From Rhodobacter calidifons (lineage in GTDB: Bacteria; Pseudomonadota; Alphaproteobacteria; Rhodobacterales; Rhodobacteraceae), in NCBI RefSeq assembly GCF_011174775.1, contig NZ_JAANHS010000011.1, forward strand, positions 1 to 64,000: a stretch of 64,000 bases of DNA, read 5' to 3'. A program made the translations under genes and the position numbers. This document shows positions 19,091 to 27,963 of this stretch, piece by piece. Position 1 is the stretch's first letter; every line of letters starts with the position of its first letter. The notes beneath the pieces were generated by a model. It was not told the origin of the DNA, made no database searches, and saw only the letters and a program-made list of their open reading frames with translations.

Positions 19091-20653
19091 TTACTCGCCG
19101 TGGTAAGAGACGGTCTTCACATCCTCGCCCGGCGCCGTCTTCTGCCGCCGGATGATGAGCCGGTTCAGCGCGTTGATATAGGCCCGGGTCGAGGCGACGA
19201 TGGTGTCGGTATCGGCGGCCGAGCCGGTGACGATCCGCCCCTCCTCCTCCAGCCGGACGCTGACGGTGGCCTGCGCGTCCGTCCCCTCGGTCACGGCATG
19301 GACCTGATAGACCTGAAGGCGGGCCTTGTGCGGGAAGAGCATCTTCACGCAGTTGAACGCCGCATCCACCGGCCCGTCGCCGGTCGCGTCGATGTGGTGG
19401 TCCTTGCCGTCGATCAACAGGATCATATCCGCCTCCTGCGGCCCCTCGGTCCCGCAGACGACCCGCAGCTTCTTCAGCTGGAGGTATTCATAGGCGTCGT
19501 TGGTCTGCTCATCCGAGACCAGCGCGATGAGGTCGTCGTCATAGACCTCCTTCTTGCGGTCGGCCAGCGCCTTGAAGCGGACGAAGACGTCGTTCAGCTG
19601 GTTGTCGGCCAGATCGAAGCCCAGTTCCTTGAGCTTCGCCCGCAGCGCCGCGCGACCGGAATGCTTGCCCATCGCGATGTTCTTCTGGGTCAGCCCGATA
19701 TCCTCGGGCCGCATGATCTCGAAGGTTTGGACGTTCTTGAGGACCCCATCCTGATGGATGCCGCTTTCGTGCAGGAAGGCGTTCTTGCCGACGATGGCCT
19801 TGTTGAACTGGACCGGGAAGCCGGACACCTGGCTGACCCGGCGCGACAGGTTCATGATCTTCGTGGTGTCGATGCCGGTGCGGAACGGAAGGATGTCGTT
19901 CCTGACCCGCATCGCCATCACCACCTCTTCCAGCGCCGTGTTCCCGGCCCGCTCACCCAGACCGTTGATCGTGCATTCGATCTGCCGAGCGCCGGCCTCG
20001 ACGGCCGCGAGGGCGTTGGCGGTCGCCATGCCGAGGTCGTTGTGGCAGTGGGTGGCGAAGATGATCTCGTCCGCGCCGGGCACCCGCTCCAGCAGCATCC
20101 TGATGATCCTGGCGGACTCCATCGGATAGGTGTAGCCGACCGTGTCGGGGATGTTGATCGTCGTGGCGCCGGCCTTGATCGCGATTTCCACCACGCGGCA
20201 GAGATAGTCGGGTTCCGTCCGTGTCGCGTCCATCGGCGACCACTGGACGTTGTCGCAGAGGTTGCGGGCATGGGTGACCGTCTCGTGGATGCGGTCGGCC
20301 ATCTGGTCCATGTCGAGGTTCGGGATGGCGCGGTGCAGCGGCGAGGTGCCGATGAAGGTGTGGATACGGGGGGACTTCGCGTGGCGCACCGCCTCCCAGC
20401 AGCGGTCGATGTCCTTGAAGTTCGCCCGGGCGAGGCCGCAGATGGTGGCGTTCTTCGCCCGCTTGGCGATTTCCGTCACGGCGGCGAAGTCGCCTTCGGA
20501 GGCGATGGGGAAGCCGGCCTCGATGATGTCCACCCCCATCTCGTCGAGGAGGGAGGCGATCTCCAGCTTTTCCTCGTGGGTCATGGTCGCGCCGGGGCTT
20601 TGTTCGCCGTCGCGGAGCGTGGTGTCGAAGATGACGACTTTATCCTGGGTCAT
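19091..20653 (-). CDS. leuA: 2-isopropylmalate synthase
   Basis: This 520-residue enzyme condenses acetyl-CoA with 2-oxoisovalerate, the first step of leucine synthesis. The catalytic TIM barrel begins FDTTLRDGEQSPGA and carries the metal-binding HCHNDLGMA motif. The C-terminal regulatory domain, the leucine-feedback site in this family, follows after about residue 390. The ATG at 20653 has AAAGGA upstream. A leucine-rich leader peptide and a set of competing stems precede it, indicating attenuation. Confidence 0.95.
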   Translation of the reverse strand: MTQDKVVIFDTTLRDGEQSPGATMTHEEKLEIASLLDEMGVDIIEAGFPIASEGDFAAVTEIAKRAKNATICGLARANFKDIDRCWEAVRHAKSPRIHTFIGTSPLHRAIPNLDMDQMADRIHETVTHARNLCDNVQWSPMDATRTEPDYLCRVVEIAIKAGATTINIPDTVGYTYPMESARIIRMLLERVPGADEIIFATHCHNDLGMATANALAAVEAGARQIECTINGLGERAGNTALEEVVMAMRVRNDILPFRTGIDTTKIMNLSRRVSQVSGFPVQFNKAIVGKNAFLHESGIHQDGVLKNVQTFEIMRPEDIGLTQKNIAMGKHSGRAALRAKLKELGFDLADNQLNDVFVRFKALADRKKEVYDDDLIALVSDEQTNDAYEYLQLKKLRVVCGTEGPQEADMILLIDGKDHHIDATGDGPVDAAFNCVKMLFPHKARLQVYQVHAVTEGTDAQATVSVRLEEEGRIVTGSAADTDTIVASTRAYINALNRLIIRRQKTAPGEDVKTVSYHGE

Positions 20654-20659
20654 GTCGCG

Positions 20660-20741
20660 GTCCTTTTCTTAGCTGAGCCTGGCGGGCGCTGGTCACCTCT
20701 GAGCGGTCGCGCCCGGGGGCACGCTCAGAGGCGGCTAAGAA
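20660..20741 (-). promoter_or_regulatory. leuA attenuator / RBS-sequestering leader structure
   Basis: Three pairings compete on the minus-strand transcript. The segment TTCTTAGC, at the Leu codons (20734-20741), can pair with GCTAAGAA just before the leuA ribosome binding site (20666-20673). CCTCTGAGCG at the leader stop codon can pair with CGCTCAGAGG to form a 10-bp hairpin. A GGCTCAG copy near the leuA start offers a third partner for CTGAG. No U-run terminator is evident, so ribosome stalling at Leu codons may act on leuA translation rather than on transcription termination. Confidence 0.65.
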
Positions 20742-20793
20742 GGAGAAGGCCACGGGGCAGCGCAGGGCATGCGGCCCTGTCGATGGCAAGCAT
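20725..20793 (-). CDS. leuL: leuA leader peptide
   Basis: This 22-codon reading frame starts ATG CTT GCC ATC and ends just before leuA. It contains four consecutive Leu codons (CTT CTC CTT CTT) followed by Ser-Arg-Leu-stop, and six further codons upstream lead to a second in-frame ATG at 20811. A TATAGT sequence 8 nt before that upstream ATG could be a -10 element, which would make the longer form almost leaderless. Such Leu runs are the classic sensor of charged leucyl-tRNA in attenuated leu operons. The peptide itself would have no other role. Confidence 0.75.
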   Translation of the reverse strand: MLAIDRAACPALPRGLLLLSRL

Positions 20794-21038
20794 ATGAGGT
20801 CCCGTGATCATGGGGCGCGACTATACGGGGGAAATCGGGGAAGGGAAGGGGATTTTTCGGTGGGCGGTGGGGGCCGCAAGGGAGCTCTGCCGCGGTGCGC
20901 CGCGCGCGGTCGGAATCCCAGTGCTTTGATTTGTATGCGGAAAATCTGCGAGCGTTAAGGATCTGGCAAGCTTTGGAGTCCTTGATCTGCAAAGCCCGCG
21001 CAAGGGGCTCGTCGTCTCCTCCGTTGTTCCGAAAGCCT

Positions 21039-21057
21039 GACTCACGCGGGCCGGGCA
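21039..21057. repeat. 19-bp direct repeat at left edge of hydrogenase island
   Basis: The 19-mer GACTCACGCGGGCCGGGCA lies 29 bp beyond the hypE stop codon. The identical sequence in the same orientation is at 41046-41064, just beyond hupC. Similarity extends outward: both copies are preceded by GTTCCGA and followed by GGCAGA. Confidence 0.7.
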
Positions 21058-21085
21058 TTCTTTGGCAGACCGATGGGCCCGGACC

Positions 21086-22108
21086 CTAGCAGATCCTGGG
21101 CAGCTGTTCGCCGATCAGCATGTCAACCAGGCGCGCTCCGCCGAAGGCTGTCCGCAGGGTGACGCGGCCGGCGGGGGCGGGCAGGGTCTGCCCGATGACG
21201 CAGGCCCCTTGTCCCTCGGGAAGGCGGCGCAGGGCGGCTACCAGCGCTTCGGCCTGATCGGGCGGGCAGAACAGGACCAGCCGCCCTTCGTTGGCCAGAT
21301 AGAGCGGGTCGAGCCCCAGGATCTCGCAGACACCGGCCACTTCCGGGCGCAGCGGCAGGCGGGTTTCGTCCAGTTCCACGGCGAGGCCCGCCTCGGCCGC
21401 CATCTCGTTCAGCGCCGAGGCAAGGCCGCCCCGCGTGCAGTCGCGGGCAGCGCGCAGGCCGGGCGCGGCGGCAAGGGCGGCCTGCATCAGATGGCCGAGC
21501 CCCGCGCAATCCGAGGCGAGGTCAACCGACAGCGCCAGATCGCCACGGGCGGCCAGGATGGTGGCGCCGTGGTCGCCCAGGACGCCGTTCACGATGACCG
21601 CGTCGCCCGGCCGGATGTGCCGCGCGCCCAGGTCGAGGCCCGGCGGAATGACCCCGACCCCGGCGGTGGTGATGAACAGACCGTCGCCCTTGCCGCGTTC
21701 GACCACCTTGGTGTCGCCGGTGACGATCCGCACGCCGGCCTGCGCCGCCTCGGCTGCCACGGAGGCGACGATGCGGCGCAGAAGGGCGATCTCGCAGCCT
21801 TCCTCGATGATGAAGGCGGCCGAGAGCCACAGGGGCCGCGCGCCGCCGACGGCCAGATCGTTGACGGTGCCGCAGACGGCCAGCGTGCCGATGTCGCCGC
21901 CGGGAAACTCCAGCGGCGTGACCACGAAACTGTCGGTGGTGAAGGCCAGCCGCGCGCCGGGTTCGCGCAGGGCCTCGTCCATCAGGCGGGCCTGATCCTC
22001 GGTGTCGGGGGGCTGGAAGACGCTGGTGAACACATCGTCGATCAGGTCGCGCATCGCGCGCCCGCCGCCGCCATGGGCCATGGTCACATGGGTGTCGCGC
22101 AGCGCCAT
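21086..22108 (-). CDS. hypE: Hydrogenase maturation protein HypE
   Basis: This 340-residue cytosolic protein dehydrates the thiocarbamate on its own C-terminal Cys to thiocyanate, the source of the cyanide ligands of the NiFe centre. The chain ends exactly in PRIC, the required carboxy-terminal Cys motif, and begins with the family's HGGGGRAMRDLI stretch. It is the last gene of the left hydrogenase arm and starts immediately after hypD. Confidence 0.97.
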   Translation of the reverse strand: MALRDTHVTMAHGGGGRAMRDLIDDVFTSVFQPPDTEDQARLMDEALREPGARLAFTTDSFVVTPLEFPGGDIGTLAVCGTVNDLAVGGARPLWLSAAFIIEEGCEIALLRRIVASVAAEAAQAGVRIVTGDTKVVERGKGDGLFITTAGVGVIPPGLDLGARHIRPGDAVIVNGVLGDHGATILAARGDLALSVDLASDCAGLGHLMQAALAAAPGLRAARDCTRGGLASALNEMAAEAGLAVELDETRLPLRPEVAGVCEILGLDPLYLANEGRLVLFCPPDQAEALVAALRRLPEGQGACVIGQTLPAPAGRVTLRTAFGGARLVDMLIGEQLPRIC

Positions 22109-23245
22109 CTATGCCGCCGTCTCGCGCGCGCCGGCATATTGCCAGTAGGCCGCACAGGCCCCTTCGGAGGACACCATCAGCGCACCCAGCGGCATGTCCG
22201 GGGTGCAGCCCTTGCCGAATTGCGGGCATTGCGTGGGCTTGAGCTTGCCCGTCATCACCGCGCCGCAGGCGCAGCCCTCGATCTCGGGCACGCTGCGCCG
22301 CCCGGTGGCATAGCCGATGCCGAACTTCTCCTCGGCGTCGAAGGCGGCGTATTTCGCCCGGATGCGCAGGCCCGAGGCGTCGATCTCGCCCAGGCCGCGC
22401 CATTCGAAGCTGGGGCGGCGTTCATAGACATCGGCGATGGCGGCAAGGCTGACCGAATTGCCGTATTCGGGCACCACGCGGGCATACTGGTTTTCCACCG
22501 CCGCCCGGCCTTCGGCGATCTGGGTCAGCACCATGAGGACGGATTGCAGCAGGTCGGTCGGCTCGAACCCCGCCACGACGATGGGCTTGCCGTAGTCGCG
22601 GGCGATGAAATCATAGGGATGGGTGCCGATCACCATGCTGACATGGCCCGGGCCGATGAAGCCGTCGAGCACCATGTCGGGATCGTCGAGCAAGGCCTTG
22701 ATCGGTTCGGGCACGGTGATGTGGTTGCAGAACACGCTGAAGTTGGTCAGCCCCTCGCGCGCGGCCTGCTGGATCGACAGCGCGGTGGAGGGGGTCGTGG
22801 TCTCGAAGCCGAGGCCGAAGAACACCACCTCGCGCCCCGGGCTGCGGCGGGCAAGCTCCAGCGCGTCCAGCGGCGAATAGACCATGAGGATGTCGGCCCC
22901 GCCGGATTTCGCCTGCAACAGGCTTTTCCGGTGGCCGGGCACCCGCATCGCATCGCCGAAGGTGGTGAAGATCACGCCCGGCCGCTCGGCAATCTCCACG
23001 CATTCATCGACCCGCGCCATGGGCAGCACGCAGACCGGGCAGCCGGGGCCGTGGACGAACTCCACCCCCTCGTGGATCAGCCTGTCGAGCCCGTAGCGGA
23101 AGATCGAATGGGTATGGCCGCCGCAGATCTCCATGATGTGGACGGGTCGCGCGCGGGCGGCCCCGATCGCGTCGGCCTTGCGGGCGATGGCGGACAGAAG
23201 CGCGCGGGCGGCGACGGGGTCGCGGAATTCGGAGGCGAATTTCAT
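22109..23245 (-). CDS. hypD: Hydrogenase maturation protein HypD
   Basis: This 378-residue iron-sulfur scaffold works with HypC to assemble the Fe(CN)2CO group. Conserved segments include EICGGHTHSIFRYGL, GPGCPVCVLP and the C-terminal Cys-rich region (CACGAVMTGKLKPTQCP ... FGKGCTP). The start at 23245 overlaps the hypC stop (ATGA). A longer open frame upstream belongs to a hypC shadow frame. Confidence 0.97.
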   Translation of the reverse strand: MKFASEFRDPVAARALLSAIARKADAIGAARARPVHIMEICGGHTHSIFRYGLDRLIHEGVEFVHGPGCPVCVLPMARVDECVEIAERPGVIFTTFGDAMRVPGHRKSLLQAKSGGADILMVYSPLDALELARRSPGREVVFFGLGFETTTPSTALSIQQAAREGLTNFSVFCNHITVPEPIKALLDDPDMVLDGFIGPGHVSMVIGTHPYDFIARDYGKPIVVAGFEPTDLLQSVLMVLTQIAEGRAAVENQYARVVPEYGNSVSLAAIADVYERRPSFEWRGLGEIDASGLRIRAKYAAFDAEEKFGIGYATGRRSVPEIEGCACGAVMTGKLKPTQCPQFGKGCTPDMPLGALMVSSEGACAAYWQYAGARETAA

Positions 23246-23484
23246 GCGAGGGACTCCCGGCTCAGGGCCATCTGGTCGAGAGTCTCCTGCGCCTCGTCCG
23301 CGTCGATCAGGCTCATCGCAAAGCCCACATGGATCAGCGCCCACTGGCCGACCAGCGCCTCCAGGTCATGGCCCGCGACGCAGGCCACGTTCACCTCGCG
23401 CCGCACGCCCGAGACCTCGGCCATCGCCATCAGGCGGGCGGCATCGGTGATGGCGGTGATCCGGCCGGGGATGCCCAGACACAT
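23242..23484 (-). CDS. hypC: Hydrogenase maturation chaperone HypC
   Basis: This 80-residue chaperone starts MCLGIPG. The Cys right after the initiator Met binds the iron intermediate and the precursor of the large subunit. It shuttles the Fe(CN)2CO unit from HypD to HupL. It lies between the broken hupR and hypD with overlapping or near-touching ends, as in a polycistronic hyp operon. HupF upstream is its paralogue dedicated to HupL. Confidence 0.96.
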   Translation of the reverse strand: MCLGIPGRITAITDAARLMAMAEVSGVRREVNVACVAGHDLEALVGQWALIHVGFAMSLIDADEAQETLDQMALSRESLA

Positions 23485-23487
23485 GGC

Positions 23488-24968
23488 CTATTCCTCCTCC
23501 TCGTCCTGCATCTGGCCCGAGGGGGCCGCGATGCTGTACCGGTCCAGCTTGGCGTGCAGGTCCATGCGGCTGAGGCCCAGTTCCACCGCCGCGCGGCTCT
23601 TGTTCCAGCGGTGGCGGGTCAGCGTTTCGCGCAGGATGCGCATCGCGATCAGTTCCACCCGGTCCTTCAGCGTGCCGTCCGACACCAGAACCGCCTGTGC
23701 CGTGCGGTCGGCACCGGCCTCGGAAGGCAGGGCCTGCAGGATCGGGCGGCTGATGAGATCGGCGCCCAGCACCGGCGTGCGGGCATGGATCAGCATCCGC
23801 GTGACCTCGTTGAGAAGTTCGCGCAGGTTGCCGGGCCAGTCGTAATTCTCCAGAAACTCCAGCGCGGCGGGGGTGAAGCCTTGCGCGGCCTTGCCGTGGG
23901 TGGCGGCAAGGTCGGTCAGGAAATGCTGGGCGAGCAGCGCCACGTCGCCGCGCCGGGCGCGCAGGGGGGGGGGATCGCCATCTCGACCACCGCCAGCGCA
24001 TAGTAGAGGTCCAGCCGGAACCGCCCGTCCGCCACCCGCGCGGGCAGGTCGGCGCCTGCGCCCGCGATCAGGCGCAGGTTGGTGGTCAGCACCTCCTGCC
24101 CGCCGACAGGGGTGAAACTGCCCTCGTCCACCAGCCGCCACAGCGCCGGTTGCAGCGCGGGCGAGGCCTGTTCGATTCCCGCGACGAACAGGGTTCCGCG
24201 GTCCGCCTTCTGCGCGAGGCCGATCTTGTTCACGCCCCCCGGCAGCACGCCGCGCTTGGCCCCGAACAGCTCGACCATCGCCAGATCATCGGGCAGGCCC
24301 GCCAGGTTGATCGCTTGAAACGGCTTGTCGGAGCGCAGCGAGGCATAATGCATCGCCCGCGCGAGCCGCGCCCGGCCCGTTCCCGGTTCACCCAGCAGGA
24401 GCACCGGCACATCGAAACTGGCATAGTGCCGGGCCGTCTCGACCAGGGCGTTCATCGGGCTTTGCGGGCTGCGCAGGATGGTTTCGAACCCCATCCCGTC
24501 GCGCAGGGCGGTGCGGCGGCGTTCCAGCTTGGTCTGGGCGGTCGAGGCGAGGAACCGCATCTCGAGCGCCATGCGTTCGTTGTCGCGGGCCAGCTGGAAC
24601 AGCCGCGCGCCGTTGCGGGCAGCCATCACAAGCTGGTCGGGATGCCAGGGCTTGGTGATGAACTGGTGGATGCCGGCGTCATTGATCGCCTGGGCCATGG
24701 CGGCGGGGTCGGTGTAGCCGGTGATGATGATGCGCACCGTATCGGGCCAGCGCTCGCGCAGATCGGTCAGAAGCTCGACCCCCGTCCGGCCCGGCATCCG
24801 CTGGTCGCAGATCACCACCTGCACCCATTCCTCCTCCATCCGCGCCATGGCGGTTTCGGCATCGGCGGCGGTGATGCAGTCGAATTCGTCCTCGAGCGCC
24901 ATGCGCATGGCCGAGAGCGAATTCGGCTCGTCATCGACCAGAAGGACGGTGGGGCGCGGGGCGGTCAT
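23488..24968 (-). pseudogene. hupR: Frameshifted hydrogenase response regulator HupR
   Basis: HupR is an NtrC-family regulator that activates hydrogenase genes. The receiver domain ([10 protein letters not shown], phospho-Asp in VICDQRMPG, Lys in ITKPW) and the central AAA+ domain are read from the start at 24968. The central domain has a Walker A-like [11 protein letters not shown] in place of the usual GxxGxGKE. The frame is lost at a run of ten C on the coding strand (23964-23973). The rest, [13 protein letters not shown] to the Fis-type helix-turn-helix ([17 protein letters not shown]), continues in another frame to 23488. Eight C would restore [10 protein letters not shown] and give a 492-residue protein, the family length; eleven would also restore frame. 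It may be true loss, slippage or sequencing error. Confidence 0.85.
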
Positions 24969-25987
24969 GCCTGCGCCTCGGCCAGCCGGGCGCGCAGCCA
25001 GTCGAGCCAGGCGGGCATGCCTTCGCCGGTGCGGGCCGACAGGCGCAGGATCTCGATCCCGGGGTTCACCCGGCGCAGGTTGGCCTCGCAGAGGTCGAGG
25101 TCCACGTCGCAATGCGGGGCGAGGTCGGTCTTGTTCAGGATCGCCAGCCGCGCGGCGGTGAACATGTCGGGGTATTTCAGCGGCTTGTCCTCGCCTTCCG
25201 TCACCGAAAGGATGGCGACCTTTGCCGCCTCGCCCAGGTCGAAGGCGGCGGGGCAGACGAGGTTGCCGACATTCTCGATGAAGAGGTAGGATCCCGGCCG
25301 CGGGCGCAGGTCGTCGATGGCGTGGCCGACCATCGCGGCATCCAGATGGCAGCCCTTGCCCGTGTTGATCTGGATCGCCCGCGCGCCGGTGGCACGGATC
25401 CGGTCGGCGTCGGCCGAGGTCTGCTGGTCGCCCTCGATCACCGCAAGGGGGGCGTCGCCCAGGGCCTCGATCGTGCGGCACAGGAGCGTCGTCTTGCCCG
25501 ACCCGGGCGAGGAGACGAGGTTGAGGGCCAGCACCCCCAGCGCGCGCAGCACCCGCCGGTTCGAGGCGGCGATCGCGTCGTTCTTGGCCAGGATCGAGGT
25601 TTCCACCTCGATCAGCCGGGCCTGGCTCATGCCGGGCACGGAAACCCCGGCCGGGCCGGTGCCATAGTGCAGATGGTCGTGGGTATGGTCGTGGTCGTCC
25701 GCGCCATGGGCATGGGCATGGGCGTGGGCGGGGTCGCCGTGGTCGTGGTGCGGCCCGTGGCTGTGGTCATGCGGATGGTCATGGTGGTGGTCGTGCGGGT
25801 GATCGTGCACCAGGTCGCCGTGGCGGTGCGGGTGGCTGTGGCGGTGATGATGGTGGTGCGTGTGTTCGCCCGGCCCGACGGGACCGTGGTCATGGGAATG
25901 GGCAAGGCCCAGCCGGTGGGCCTCCTCGTGCGAGACCTCGCGCCCGTCGATCACCACCTTGTCGCCGCAGCCGCACACCGTGCACAT
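24965..25987 (-). CDS. hypB: GTPase / nickel-binding maturation protein HypB
   Basis: This 340-residue GTPase delivers nickel to the hydrogenase precursor with HypA. It starts MCTVCGCGD, the N-terminal Cys motif. A His-rich domain with about 35 His spans roughly residues 30-107 and probably stores nickel. The GTPase domain follows, with P-loop [11 protein letters not shown], the VIEGDQQT segment and the NKTDL specificity motif. The start is chosen at the CTVCGCG motif; it overlaps the hypA stop by one base. The downstream end overlaps the hupR start (ATGA). Confidence 0.97.
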   Translation of the reverse strand: MCTVCGCGDKVVIDGREVSHEEAHRLGLAHSHDHGPVGPGEHTHHHHHRHSHPHRHGDLVHDHPHDHHHDHPHDHSHGPHHDHGDPAHAHAHAHGADDHDHTHDHLHYGTGPAGVSVPGMSQARLIEVETSILAKNDAIAASNRRVLRALGVLALNLVSSPGSGKTTLLCRTIEALGDAPLAVIEGDQQTSADADRIRATGARAIQINTGKGCHLDAAMVGHAIDDLRPRPGSYLFIENVGNLVCPAAFDLGEAAKVAILSVTEGEDKPLKYPDMFTAARLAILNKTDLAPHCDVDLDLCEANLRRVNPGIEILRLSARTGEGMPAWLDWLRARLAEAQA

Positions 25988-26328
25988 CAGAGCACCTCCA
26001 TATCCTTGATCCGCAGCTCGTCGCCGCCCTGCGGGATCAGTCGCCCGCCGCCGCATTCGGGACATGGGTCCAGCCGGTCGGCGATCTGAACCGTTTTCGC
26101 GCAGTCATAGCACAGCGCCTGGCCGGGCAGGTCGATCATTTCCAGCCGCGCGCCTTCGGCCGGGCTGCCGCGCATCACGACGTCGAAGGCGAAGTCCAGC
26201 GCGGGTTTCTCGACCCCGGCAAAGCGGCCGATCTCCAGCCGCAGGACGGTGACGCGGGCAAAGCCATGCGCGCGGGCCTGATCGAGGACGATGCTGCGGA
26301 TGCCTTCGGCGAGGCTCATCTCATGCAT
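25987..26328 (-). CDS. hypA: Nickel insertion protein HypA
   Basis: This 113-residue metallochaperone starts MHEMSLAEG, the N-terminal Met-His-Glu nickel site. Its zinc-ribbon has two CxxC pairs (CYDC and CPEC). It hands nickel to the HupL precursor together with HypB. The start overlaps the hupK stop by 8 nt and the stop overlaps hypB, consistent with tight coupling. Confidence 0.96.
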   Translation of the reverse strand: MHEMSLAEGIRSIVLDQARAHGFARVTVLRLEIGRFAGVEKPALDFAFDVVMRGSPAEGARLEMIDLPGQALCYDCAKTVQIADRLDPCPECGGGRLIPQGGDELRIKDMEVL

Positions 26329-27196
26329 GGCTGACCTCGGCAACAGTCACGGGGGCCACCGTCACGGGAATGCAGGGATCATGCAGCGCGACAAGCCGCG
26401 CGGCCAGGTCGGGCCGGTCGCCGGGCAGGCTGGCGAGCGCCAGCGAAAGGGCGCCGCCGGGGGCAAGCTGATGGTCGGTCGGCGTGATCCGCAGGACCGA
26501 AGTGACACGCCCCCCCGCCTGCCCCAGACGCAGGGCATAGGCCCCGCGCGCGGCCTGCACAACTGCCGTGCCGTCGGGCAGGCGGCGGGGCGGCGGCAGG
26601 GCACCGTCGCGGGCGGCCTCCAGATCGACCAGCATCCCGAGGTAGCGCCAGAGGGGACTGCGGCCCTGATCCGCCTCCACCGCGCGCAGCAGCGGGTGGC
26701 CGGCCTGCCGCCCGGCGGGCGCGTTTTCGAAGGCCCCCATTGCCGCGCCCTGCGGCTGGGGCAGCGGCGGCACCGCGCCAAGGCCGCGCGGAAAGCTGCG
26801 CGCCACCGCCCGGCCCAGATCGGCGGCGGGCAGGGGGCTGGCCAGCCAGGCGGACAATTCGTTCAGCGTGGCAGGCAGGCGGCCCGCTGCGCCAGGCACC
26901 TCGGCCGGGTCGGGGCGCAGCGGGGGCAGCTCGAAGGCCCGGCGCAGGGTGACGAAGATGCGGGCGAGATGATCGCGGATCACCTCGGCGCCGGTATCGG
27001 TGGCGTGCGGCAGGCCAAGGGCGACCTCGGCCGCGGTGGCCTGCGCCATGCGGCAAAGGTTGAACAGGCGCGGCAGCAGCACCGCTGCCTCCTCCACCGC
27101 CCGCCCGACCAGATGCGCGGCCAGATCGGGTCCCGACTGGCGATCGATCTGCCAGCCCGCCGCCCCTTGCGTGATCCGCGCCGCGCCGAGCGTCAT
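26321..27196 (-). CDS. hupK: Hydrogenase maturation protein HupK
   Basis: This 291-residue accessory protein is related to NiFe large subunits and is thought to serve as a scaffold during HupL active-site assembly. It keeps vestiges of the large-subunit motifs: [13 protein letters not shown] where the first Cys pair would be, and [11 protein letters not shown] near the C-terminus where HupL has DPCLAC, with one Cys instead of two. It overlaps hupJ and hypA. The middle is Ala/Pro-rich and poorly conserved. Confidence 0.88.
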   Translation of the reverse strand: MTLGAARITQGAAGWQIDRQSGPDLAAHLVGRAVEEAAVLLPRLFNLCRMAQATAAEVALGLPHATDTGAEVIRDHLARIFVTLRRAFELPPLRPDPAEVPGAAGRLPATLNELSAWLASPLPAADLGRAVARSFPRGLGAVPPLPQPQGAAMGAFENAPAGRQAGHPLLRAVEADQGRSPLWRYLGMLVDLEAARDGALPPPRRLPDGTAVVQAARGAYALRLGQAGGRVTSVLRITPTDHQLAPGGALSLALASLPGDRPDLAARLVALHDPCIPVTVAPVTVAEVSHA

Positions 27197-27963
27197 CCGC
27201 CCAGCTCCCCGGTCAGGAGTTGCCGCCGCGAGGGCGTGGCCTCGGGCTCTGCCGGGGCCGCGGGCTCGGGCGCAAGCGCGGCCTCGCGCCGGGCGCGGAT
27301 CTCGGCGCTGCGGTCGGTCTCGGCCCGGTTCTCGGGCCTGAACAGTTCGACCATCGCCGCGCGGGCCACCTCGACCGCCTGCATCTGGCTGGTGAAATCG
27401 CCCATCGGCGAGAACAGCGCGCAGGCCAGGTAGGGGCCCACCATCTCGCGGCTGGCGTGCATGAATTCGTAGTCGCCCGAGGGGAATGTCAGCACCTCCT
27501 TCGTGCCCGCCTTCAGGGCCGGGCGGTCGGCCCCCGGCAGGAACACGAGGTTCATGAACCAGGGCGCGATCAGGATGCCCAGGAACCCGCCCTCGTGCGG
27601 CTGGAACGCCACGGCCTGCACATGCAGCGCCTGATTGACCACGGGCAGGTCGCGCATCCTGGAATGGAACACCTTGGTGAAGTCGGCGACCAGGGCCTTT
27701 GTCCGCGCCTCCATCTCGGCCATCAGGGCGGCAGAGGGGGCGCCGGGATCCTCGCGCACCAGGAACTGCGCGCGCGGGGCGGAGCAGCCGGGGCAGGTCC
27801 AGTCCTCGGGCAGGTCGAGGAAGGCGGTGCCGGGGCTGATCTGCCGTGTCTCGTCGCCCTCGGCCGGGTCATAGGGCGTCCAGCAGATCTTGCATTCCAT
27901 GATCGCGGCCGGGCTGATCTTGTCGGCCGCGCCCAGATAGCTGCCTTCGAACCCCGGGGTCAT
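27193..27963 (-). CDS. hupJ: Rubredoxin-HybE-type hydrogenase assembly protein HupJ
   Basis: This 256-residue protein combines an N-terminal rubredoxin domain, with iron ligands in MECKICWTPYD and DWTCPGCSA, and a HybE/HupJ-type chaperone domain from about residue 85 (FHSRMRDLPVVN, FLGILIAPWFMNLVFLPG). In rhizobia these are separate HupI and HupJ proteins; the fused form is the Rhodobacter arrangement. It probably protects or escorts the hydrogenase precursor in the presence of oxygen. Start and stop overlap hupH and hupK, and the C-terminal 35 residues are Ala/Pro/Glu-rich. Confidence 0.9.
   Translation of the reverse strand: MTPGFEGSYLGAADKISPAAIMECKICWTPYDPAEGDETRQISPGTAFLDLPEDWTCPGCSAPRAQFLVREDPGAPSAALMAEMEARTKALVADFTKVFHSRMRDLPVVNQALHVQAVAFQPHEGGFLGILIAPWFMNLVFLPGADRPALKAGTKEVLTFPSGDYEFMHASREMVGPYLACALFSPMGDFTSQMQAVEVARAAMVELFRPENRAETDRSAEIRARREAALAPEPAAPAEPEATPSRRQLLTGELGG

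Noticed and set aside
25640-25905. Tandem-repeat-like CAT/GTG sequence, as if a microsatellite or CRISPR-like array
   Set aside because: It is the coding sequence of the His-rich domain of HypB, in frame with the P-loop GTPase.
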